Origin: Oscillospiraceae bacterium
GTDB taxonomy: Bacteria > Bacillota > Clostridia > Oscillospirales > UBA929
Assembly (NCBI GenBank): GCA_031271525.1
Contig: JAISVO010000037.1
Span: 1-38,215, forward strand
DNA length: 38,215 nt
Reading direction: 5' to 3'
Shown in pieces: positions 31,958 to 38,215 of the stretch; position 1 is the stretch's first letter; every line of letters begins with the position of its first letter. The position numbers and the translations under genes are program-made. The notes below the pieces were generated by a model, which saw only the letters and a program-made list of their open reading frames with translations, was not told the DNA's origin and did not search any database.

Positions 31958-31992
31958 CAGCGGCGGAACGCTTTTACAGAGAGGGGTATCAA

Positions 31993-32955
31993 ATGATTGA
32001 GGTAAAGAGCCTCACAAAGACCTACGGCAAGAACCGGGGGATCAAGGGCATCTCTTTCTCCATCCCCGAGGGGCAGATCGTAGGCTTTTTGGGTCCGAAC
32101 GGCGCGGGAAAGACGACTACGATGAATATCATCACCGGATATTTGTCGGCCGACATCGGGACGGTCACCGTCGCGGGCTTCGACATCCTCGAGAAGCCCC
32201 GGGAGGCAAAACGTCACATCGGGTACCTGCCCGAGCAGCCTCCCCTCCATTTGGGGATGACGGTGGAGGAATACTTGGATTTTGTCTACGAGCTGAAAGG
32301 GGTTCGTTCCCCCAGCCAGAAGGACCACATCGGTTCGGTCTGCGAGATGGCGGGGCTGACCGATGTCTATTTCCGCTTGATCGGGCACCTCTCAAAAGGG
32401 TTTAAGCAGCGGGTCGGGCTGGCGCAGGCGATGATCGGCGACCCCGACGTGCTGATTTTGGACGAGCCCACCGTCGGACTGGATCCGCGCCAGATCGTGG
32501 AGATCCGGAACGTCATCAAGGATATGGGCAAAAGCCGTACCATCATCCTCAGCACCCACATCCTGCCCGAGGTATCGGCGGTCTGCGAACGGGTGCTCGT
32601 CATCTCGCAGGGCTTGATCGTCGCGGACGACAAGCCGGAGAACCTCGCCGGTTCGATCGGCGGCGAACGGACCCTGCTGGCCCGTATCGCCGGCCCGAAG
32701 AGTCAGGTGCTGGCGCTGCTGCGGGATCAGGACGGGATCCAGAATGTCTCCGAGCTTGGCGAAATGGAGAGCGGGAGCCACGACTTCGTGCTGGAGAGCC
32801 GCCCCAATGTGGATATTCGCAAGCCGATGTTCTCGGCGCTCGCGAAGGCCGGTTACCCTCTGCTGATGCTCCGTCCGCAGGACGCCTCGCTGGAGGAGAT
32901 CTTCCTCAAGCTGACTGAGACGGGGCACGAAAAAACAGAGTCTGAGGAGGGGTGA
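31993..32955 (+). CDS. ABC transporter ATP-binding protein, GldA-like
   Basis: A 320-residue ATPase. Walker A GPNGAGKTT (about residues 34-42), Q-loop region YLPEQPPLH, signature LSKGFKQRVGLAQAM, Walker B VLILDEP, D-loop GLDPRQ and switch His in STHIL are all present. A C-terminal extension of about 100 residues ends in DASLEEIFLKLTE, common in exporters paired with ABC-2 permeases. An AGAGAGGGG site precedes ATG 31993. It lies 3 bases from the permease gene. The set resembles the GldA-GldF-GldG genes first named for gliding in Bacteroidota, but in Bacillota its cargo is unknown. Confidence 0.92.
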   Translation: MIEVKSLTKTYGKNRGIKGISFSIPEGQIVGFLGPNGAGKTTTMNIITGYLSADIGTVTVAGFDILEKPREAKRHIGYLPEQPPLHLGMTVEEYLDFVYELKGVRSPSQKDHIGSVCEMAGLTDVYFRLIGHLSKGFKQRVGLAQAMIGDPDVLILDEPTVGLDPRQIVEIRNVIKDMGKSRTIILSTHILPEVSAVCERVLVISQGLIVADDKPENLAGSIGGERTLLARIAGPKSQVLALLRDQDGIQNVSELGEMESGSHDFVLESRPNVDIRKPMFSALAKAGYPLLMLRPQDASLEEIFLKLTETGHEKTESEEG

Positions 32956-32958
32956 ACG

Positions 32959-33681
32959 ATGCTGGCAATCTTCAAGCGGGACTTCAGGGCGTACTTCACG
33001 ACACCCATCGGGTTTGTCTATCTGGGCGGGTACATTCTCGTCCTCAATCTGTATTTCTACCTCTACAACATCGCGAATGTCAGCACCCGCTCAAATTCCC
33101 TCGCGGGGATCTTCAGCTTTATGCTGATGGTGATGATGTTCTTAACCCCCATCCTCACGATGCGGATTTTCTCCGAGGAATACCGGCAGAAAACCGACCA
33201 GCTCCTTTTCACCTCCCCGGTCAAGCTTTCGGGGCTTGTGATGGGGAAGTTCCTCGCGTCCCTATCCATCTTCTTCTGCCTGCTGCTGCTGAGCCTGCTC
33301 TGGCCTTCCGCCATCGCGCTGATCGGGCAGAACAATATGGCGGAGGTATTGGGCAACTACCTTGGGATCATCACGATCGGCGCGGCGTATATCGCAATGG
33401 GCATCTTTATCTCCTCGCTGACCGAGAACCAAGTGATTGCCGCTGTCGGGTCCCTCGGGCTCTTTGTCGGGCTGTATCTGTTGGAGATGCTGACCGCGAA
33501 TCTTGCGACGGCTCTGCCGGGCTGGGCGGTCACCGCCCTGCGGTTTGTCTCGATCTTCGGGCGGTACAGCGACATCTCGATGGGGCTCCTCGCGCTGGAT
33601 GACTTTGTGTATTTTCTTTCAATCTGCGCGGTATTTTTATTCCTGACGGTTCGAGTCCTTGAGAAGCGGAGGTGGTCATAA
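32959..33681 (+). CDS. ABC-2 type permease, GldF-like
   Basis: A 240-residue membrane protein with about six spans. It begins MLAIFKRDFRAYFTTPIGFVY, the usual start of this permease group, and contains IFSEEYRQKTDQLLFTSPVKL, the cytoplasmic coupling segment after the second span. A GAGGAGGGG site lies at the end of the ATPase gene. Its TAA overlaps the ATG of the GldG-like gene by one base. It would form the channel of the exporter together with the GldA-like ATPase. Confidence 0.9.
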   Translation: MLAIFKRDFRAYFTTPIGFVYLGGYILVLNLYFYLYNIANVSTRSNSLAGIFSFMLMVMMFLTPILTMRIFSEEYRQKTDQLLFTSPVKLSGLVMGKFLASLSIFFCLLLLSLLWPSAIALIGQNNMAEVLGNYLGIITIGAAYIAMGIFISSLTENQVIAAVGSLGLFVGLYLLEMLTANLATALPGWAVTALRFVSIFGRYSDISMGLLALDDFVYFLSICAVFLFLTVRVLEKRRWS

Positions 33682-35111
33682 TGGGGAAGAAGCTGAAATA
33701 CGGCGGTTTCTCGCTGCTGATCACCGCGATCTTCCTCGCGGCTATCGTGCTGTTCAATATCTTCGCGGGAATCCTGACGTCCCGGTTCTACCTCAAGGCG
33801 GATCTCACCGCGATGAAGCTCTTCTCCCTCTCTTCCGAAGCGGAGGAGGTCTTGAGAAACCTCCGGGAGGATATTGAGGTTGTTGTGCTGACCCCAACCG
33901 AAGACGACCTGATGACAAACATCCTCCAGCAGTATAACGCGGCGGCGGGAGGACGGATCAGCTTCCGATACCTCGACCCGAACCTCAACCCCAATCTGTC
34001 GGAGGAATATCCGGGCATTTCGGCGTTTACCGAGGGCGATGTCATCGTCAAAAGCGGCCGCCGTTCCAAATCGTTTAACATGAGAGCGATGATCACCCAG
34101 ACCTATGACGCCAACATGGAGGTCGTTCAAGCGTTCAACGCCGATCAGGAGCTGATCTACGCCATCCAATACGTCCTAAACGAAGAGGTCGCCCACGCGG
34201 TCTTCATCGGCGGGCATGAAGAGGCGGAGAACGCCGCCCTGCGGACGATGCTGGAGCGCTACGGATATGAATGCTCCGACGTCAACCTTGTGATGGAGGA
34301 GATCCCCGAGGATACCGACCTTGTGATCATCAACGCCCCGACCCGGGATTTTAACGATTTTGAGATCGAGAAGCTGGATGTCTATATGGGTTCGGGCGGC
34401 AATACCATCGTCGGCTACGACTTCCAAACAACCGGGCTGACCGCCTTCGACCAGTACCTCGCCGAGTGGGGCGTCGAGGTTCAGAATCAGCTTATTTTAG
34501 ACTACACCTATAATTTTAACTATCCGTATTTCCTTGGCGCCAGAGTTGTCGGAGACGCCAATACCCCGGCTTCGATGAGCCTATACGGCGAGCAGCAGGT
34601 GGCAGTCGGGCTTCTGTACGGACGCCCGATCCGCTCGGTCTGGCCGACCGGCGAACAGGGCACCCGGGTATTCAGCCCAATCCTGACAACCTTTGAAACC
34701 TCCTACGCGAAGGATGGCGGCAACCAAGTGGCGCCCGACGCGCTGGAGCAGGCGGAGGGAGACGTTCAAGGGCCCTTCACGGTGGGCGCCTCGGTGCGGC
34801 AGAGCCAGTACGACGACGCGGACAACCAGTTCGACTCCTATATGATTGTCCTCAACTCGGGGTTGATCGTGAATGAAATCCTTGAGCTTTCCACCCAATT
34901 TAACAACTATATGGTACCGGCGGGCCTTCTCACCGACCTGAACCCTTACAGCGGCGGAGACGTTTATATCCCCGCGAAGCCGGCGGTCAGCGCCTATCTG
35001 GAAGTCACCCCCGGGCAGGTTACCTCGGTGCTGGTGATCCTCGTCATCCTTGTCCCCCTCGCGATCATTATTGCCGGGATCCTGACATGGAGGCGGAGGA
35101 AGAACCTATGA
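33681..35111 (+). CDS. GldG-like ABC auxiliary protein
   Basis: A 476-residue protein anchored by an N-terminal span (about 11-33) and a C-terminal span just before the tail TWRRRKNL. The large external domain between them reads KLFSLSSEAEEVLRNL, IEVVVLTPTEDD, ISFRYLDPNLNPNLSEEY and TDLVIINAPTRDFNDFEIEKL, the layout of GldG/ABC-associated IFT52-like domains. ATG 33681 follows GGAGG by 9 bases; an in-frame GTG at 33672 is less likely. Such proteins accompany GldF-type permeases and may shape the exported substrate's path; the mechanism is not known. It overlaps the next gene by ATGA. Confidence 0.87.
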   Translation: MGKKLKYGGFSLLITAIFLAAIVLFNIFAGILTSRFYLKADLTAMKLFSLSSEAEEVLRNLREDIEVVVLTPTEDDLMTNILQQYNAAAGGRISFRYLDPNLNPNLSEEYPGISAFTEGDVIVKSGRRSKSFNMRAMITQTYDANMEVVQAFNADQELIYAIQYVLNEEVAHAVFIGGHEEAENAALRTMLERYGYECSDVNLVMEEIPEDTDLVIINAPTRDFNDFEIEKLDVYMGSGGNTIVGYDFQTTGLTAFDQYLAEWGVEVQNQLILDYTYNFNYPYFLGARVVGDANTPASMSLYGEQQVAVGLLYGRPIRSVWPTGEQGTRVFSPILTTFETSYAKDGGNQVAPDALEQAEGDVQGPFTVGASVRQSQYDDADNQFDSYMIVLNSGLIVNEILELSTQFNNYMVPAGLLTDLNPYSGGDVYIPAKPAVSAYLEVTPGQVTSVLVILVILVPLAIIIAGILTWRRRKNL

Positions 35112-36553
35112 AAACCGCGTTGATTGCCGGTCTCGCAGTCCTCCTTGTCCTCTCCGCCGGAATCGTCCTCCTCCTGACCCTCGCGCCCGAAGCGGCGGAG
35201 CCGGAACCCTCCCCCACCCCCGCCGAGACGGTTGAGTTGATCCGCGAGTCGGCGGACAATGTGACGGGCGTAACCTTTACCCCAAAGAGCGGCAGGCAGT
35301 TTGGCATCCAGTACGCCGACAGCGCCTACACCCTCTCCTTCCCCGGTGCGCTCTTTCCCGGGAACGTGACCCTGCTGCGGGCGGCTTTTAACCATGCGAT
35401 CAACCTCCCCGGCGTGACGGTGGTTACCGAGAACGCGGACGACGACCAGCTCGCCCTGTTTGGGCTGACAAGCCCCGAGACCCGGTGGCGCTTGCAATAC
35501 GCAGACGGGACGAGCGCGGAGTTTCTGATAGGGGTACGGAGCGCGACGGGGACCGGGCGGTACGCCTGCCGGAGCGGGGAGCGGACCGTCTTCCTGCTGA
35601 CCTCGGCGCAGTCGGAGAGTTTGACCCAGTCCGCCGAGGACTATTACGACCTGACCTTTTTGAAAGTCCCCGGGGTAACCGAGGAGTCCCCGGCTTGGTC
35701 GCAGATCACAGCCTTTGTGCTGGAGAAGTCGGGCGAGACCTATGAAGTCATGCGCAGGACCGACCTTGAGATCGAGGGGATGCCCATTGAGACGTCGCGG
35801 TATCATCTGACAAGTCCCCGGGAAGCGGAATGCAACGACTACAATATCGAGAATATCCTGATGACCCCCGCGGCGGATATTGCGCCGAGCGGGATTGTCG
35901 AGGAAAACCCCGCCGACCTGTCTGTCTACGGGCTGGACGAACCGGCGAGGCTGACCCTCACCGGCGCGGACGGCTGGACGGGGACGATCCTAATCGGGGA
36001 TTTCGACAGCGAACGAGCCGGACGGTATGTTATGATGGAGGGGATTCCCTGCGTTCTGCTGGATACCGCCGGGAGCTACGCCTTCCTCGACGCTGGCTAT
36101 GCGGACCTCCGGACCTCGCAGATATGGATCTACGATATCACCGAGGTCAGCGGGGTGACCTTCGAGCTGGACGGAACGACCCGGGAACTGACCTTTGAGC
36201 ACCACGAGGACGCGACATTACGGGGCTTCCTCGACGGGACCGAGATGACCGGCGCGGACGAGACGGGCGAAACCAACGCCCGCCGGCTCTATGTGGCGGC
36301 GCTCCGGGTGATGCACGACGGCGGCACCGACGCCGAGATCCCTTCGGGTGAACCCGAATACCGGCTGACGATGAGCTTTGTTGACGGTCGGGACAAGGAT
36401 GTCGTCGAGCTGTATCCCCTCGGCGCTCGGCAATACCTGATTGTACGAAACGGGGAGAATTTGGGCCTGTATATCACATGGACCTCCCTCCGGGAAAAGC
36501 TGCTGAACCGGTTTGCGCTGCTGGACGAGGGGAAGGACCTTCCGCGCCTGTAA
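35108..36553 (+). CDS. DUF4340-domain exported protein
   Basis: A 481-residue protein with an N-terminal signal anchor (MKTALIAGLAVLLVLSAGIV) and a Pro/Glu linker, then a long beta-rich extracellular region. Repeating pieces LALFGLTSPETRWRLQYADG and LSVYGLDEPARLTLTGADGW, each followed by a strand such as TILIGDF, are typical of DUF4340, where each repeat resembles half of a beta module. ATG 35108 lies in ATGA with the GldG-like stop and has GGAGGAAG upstream. DUF4340 genes regularly follow GldG-like genes in Bacillota, so the four proteins probably form one envelope complex. No enzyme motif is seen. Confidence 0.85.
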   Translation: MKTALIAGLAVLLVLSAGIVLLLTLAPEAAEPEPSPTPAETVELIRESADNVTGVTFTPKSGRQFGIQYADSAYTLSFPGALFPGNVTLLRAAFNHAINLPGVTVVTENADDDQLALFGLTSPETRWRLQYADGTSAEFLIGVRSATGTGRYACRSGERTVFLLTSAQSESLTQSAEDYYDLTFLKVPGVTEESPAWSQITAFVLEKSGETYEVMRRTDLEIEGMPIETSRYHLTSPREAECNDYNIENILMTPAADIAPSGIVEENPADLSVYGLDEPARLTLTGADGWTGTILIGDFDSERAGRYVMMEGIPCVLLDTAGSYAFLDAGYADLRTSQIWIYDITEVSGVTFELDGTTRELTFEHHEDATLRGFLDGTEMTGADETGETNARRLYVAALRVMHDGGTDAEIPSGEPEYRLTMSFVDGRDKDVVELYPLGARQYLIVRNGENLGLYITWTSLREKLLNRFALLDEGKDLPRL

Positions 36554-36580
36554 AGGGATATTGATAAGGGGGAACGCGCT

Positions 36581-37936
36581 ATGATGGAAACGATTGCCGC
36601 GCTGGCGACACCGCCGCTCTCCGGCGCAATCGGGATAATCCGCCTCAGCGGCCCCCGGTCTTTTTCACTGCTGAAAGCCGTCTTTGCCGAGAATCGGGGG
36701 CTTCCGCCGGAACGCTGGAAGCCTCGGGTAATGATGCTCGGCAAGGTGATCGTAGACGGCGAACTGCTGGACGCCGGGATGGCTGTCCGGATGATCGCGC
36801 CGTACTCCTACACCGGCGAGGATATGGCCGAGCTGCATATGCACGGCAGCATCCCGGCCCTTCGCGCCGTTCTGGAGGCCCTGTACCTAGCGGGCGCGGC
36901 GCCCGCCAAGCCCGGGGAATTTACCAGCCGCGCCTTCCTGCACGGGAAGATGTCGCTCTCCCAAGCGGAAGCTGTCTGCGATCTGGTGACCGCCGAGACG
37001 CGCGACGCCGCCCGGAACGCCGCCGGTCAGCTGGACGGCAAGATCGGGCGGGTGTTCTCCGATATGTATGACCGCCTGTCGGGCTTGATCGCGCAGTTCT
37101 ATGCCGCCGCCGATTACCCCGAGGAGTACATCGAGACGGGTCCCCCCGCCGAGGTTTTGCAATCGGTTTTGGAAACTCTGGAAACCCTGTTGACGACCTT
37201 GGGGAAGGGGCTTCTCCTTCGGGAAGGGCTGCGCTGTTCGATTTTGGGCAAGCCCAATGTCGGAAAGAGTTCGCTCCTCAACGCCTTCGCGGGCTACGAG
37301 CGCGCCATCGTTTCCCCCCGGCCCGGCACCACGCGGGACACGCTGGAGGAGGTTGTTACGATCGGCGGTATGAAGCTCCGCCTGACCGACGGCGCGGGAA
37401 TCCGCGACACCCGGGACGACATCGAGGAGGCGGGGGTGAAGCGCGCCCGGAGCGCCGCCGAGAGCGCCGAGCTCCTTTTCGTGACGCTGGACGGTTCGGA
37501 GGACCTGACCCAAGAGGACCGCGCCGTGCTGGACCTTGCGCGGGACCGGCAGAGCCTAGTCCTGATCAATAAGTCCGACCTGCCCCAAAAGCTGGAGCGG
37601 GAACAGCTTGAAGCGGCGTTTTTGCACGTGATCCCGGTGTCCGCGTTAACCGGGGAGGGGCTGGACGCCGTGGACAGCACGCTGCGGCGTTTGTTCGACG
37701 GCGGGGCGACTTTGTACGACGGCTCGGTGCTGACCAACGAGCGCCAAGCGGCGGCAATCCGCCGCACGATGGACGCCGTCCGCAACGCTTTGACGGCGCT
37801 CCGGGAGGGCGTGACGCAGGATGCCGTCCTCGCCGAGCTGGAACGCGCCCTCGCGGCGGTTGGCGAGCTGACCGGGCGCCGGGTGCGGGAGGAGATCATC
37901 GACGAGATCTTCGCGCGCTTTTGCATTGGAAAATGA
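36581..37936 (+). CDS. mnmE: tRNA uridine-5-carboxymethylaminomethyl modification GTPase MnmE
   Basis: A 451-residue GTPase of normal length. With MnmG it installs the 5-carboxymethylaminomethyl group on wobble uridine-34 of certain tRNAs. The N-terminal domain starts METIAALATPPLSGAIGIIRLSGP and carries the formyl-tetrahydrofolate site. The helical domain encloses the G domain: GKPNVGKS (G1, residues 223-230), PGTTRD (G2), TDGAGI (G3; the usual DTAG reads DGAG), NKSD (G4) and SAL (G5). The C-terminus is FARFCIGK with the conserved Cys. An AGGGGG site precedes the first of two ATGs. No promoter is evident in the 27 bases after the DUF4340 gene, so read-through is likely. mnmG is not in the window. 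Confidence 0.96.
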   Translation: MMETIAALATPPLSGAIGIIRLSGPRSFSLLKAVFAENRGLPPERWKPRVMMLGKVIVDGELLDAGMAVRMIAPYSYTGEDMAELHMHGSIPALRAVLEALYLAGAAPAKPGEFTSRAFLHGKMSLSQAEAVCDLVTAETRDAARNAAGQLDGKIGRVFSDMYDRLSGLIAQFYAAADYPEEYIETGPPAEVLQSVLETLETLLTTLGKGLLLREGLRCSILGKPNVGKSSLLNAFAGYERAIVSPRPGTTRDTLEEVVTIGGMKLRLTDGAGIRDTRDDIEEAGVKRARSAAESAELLFVTLDGSEDLTQEDRAVLDLARDRQSLVLINKSDLPQKLEREQLEAAFLHVIPVSALTGEGLDAVDSTLRRLFDGGATLYDGSVLTNERQAAAIRRTMDAVRNALTALREGVTQDAVLAELERALAAVGELTGRRVREEIIDEIFARFCIGK

Positions 37937-38001
37937 AAGCATTCGTACGGTATGGCATACATGCGGGAACAGGGACCCGATGACAAAGCCGGAGGTACGG
38001 C

Positions 38002-38215
38002 ATGAAAACTGCGCTCGCTGATTGGTGCGGGGCTTTCTCCTCGGCAGTGATTGTCACCGATGAGGGGCAGAGAGTGCTTGCCGAGGCGATGGATCTGCCC
38101 AACTGCCGGATCATCCCCTTTGGCGATGACTGCTTGAGAACCCTGCAAGAATTGCGTCCGGATGACTTGGCGGTCCTTTTGCTCTCGCTTGACACGTTTA
38201 CCCGGAGCGGGGCGA
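38002..38215 (+). CDS. unrecognised protein, N-terminal part only
   Basis: ATG 38002 is preceded by GGAGG at a good distance and opens 71 codons to the window end. The protein begins MKTALADWCGAFSSAVIVTD and includes CRIIPFGDD and RPDDLAVLLLSLDTFTRSGA. It has no signal peptide. The alternation of short strands and helices suggests an alpha/beta fold, but I cannot place it in a family. It follows mnmE by 65 bases and is probably co-transcribed. Confidence 0.65.
   Translation, partial: MKTALADWCGAFSSAVIVTDEGQRVLAEAMDLPNCRIIPFGDDCLRTLQELRPDDLAVLLLSLDTFTRSGA

Overview
The window looks like a chromosomal segment of a Gram-positive, fibre-degrading bacterium of the Bacillota, most likely class Clostridia. 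This is inferred from strong AGGAGG-type ribosome-binding sites, several near-consensus sigma-A promoters, lipoprotein signal peptides, a sortase-like NPKTG wall anchor, an SLH-domain remnant, and sugar importers with no dedicated ATPase gene nearby. Base composition is GC-rich. Species cannot be named from the sequence alone. I see no tRNA, rRNA, CRISPR array, transposase or phage gene, and no stretch over about 300 bases without a gene or gene remnant.

Layout. 1-2824: the 5' part of a GNAT acetyltransferase (minus strand), a methyltransferase gene gutted by an internal deletion, and a two-gene NatA/NatB-like ABC exporter. 2930-20638: a large alpha-1,6-glucan (dextran/isomalto-oligosaccharide) locus. 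A LacI-type regulator is divergent from an eleven-gene plus-strand run: GH13 oligo-1,6-glucosidase, lipoprotein GH66 dextranase-like enzyme, solute-binding lipoprotein, a 931-residue binding protein carrying extra carbohydrate-binding-like domains, a permease pair, an NHL-repeat/YIP1 membrane protein, a DUF5696 protein, a second permease pair, and a wall-anchored CBM-like protein. 20649-23230 (minus): an LRR lipoprotein, an SLH remnant and a GH67 alpha-glucuronidase. 23505-24458: an aldose-1-epimerase-like gene. 24466-31091 (minus): a tightly overlapping five-gene redox/kinase operon (GlpA-like dehydrogenase with a BFD domain, FAD oxidoreductase, DUF1667, FGGY kinase, AGPS-like FAD oxidase). 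31298-31852: a metallo-beta-lactamase-fold relative with its metal site lost. 31993-36553: a Gld-type ABC transporter with GldG-like and DUF4340 partners. 36581-37936: mnmE, followed by the start of an unrecognised gene cut by the window end.

How it fits together. In the glucan locus, the surface GH66 enzyme would cut alpha-1,6-glucan outside the cell. The wall-anchored CBM protein and the two binding proteins would capture fragments, and one or both permease pairs, powered by an ATPase encoded elsewhere, would import them. The cytoplasmic GH13 enzyme would then release glucose. The NHL-YIP1 and DUF5696 proteins lie between the two permease pairs and have no established role; they are the best candidates for undescribed components. 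The five-gene redox operon probably phosphorylates a polyol or sugar and oxidises its product, but its substrate is not evident. Two broken or inactivated genes (549-894 and 31298-31852) and the SLH remnant point to ongoing gene decay next to intact operons.
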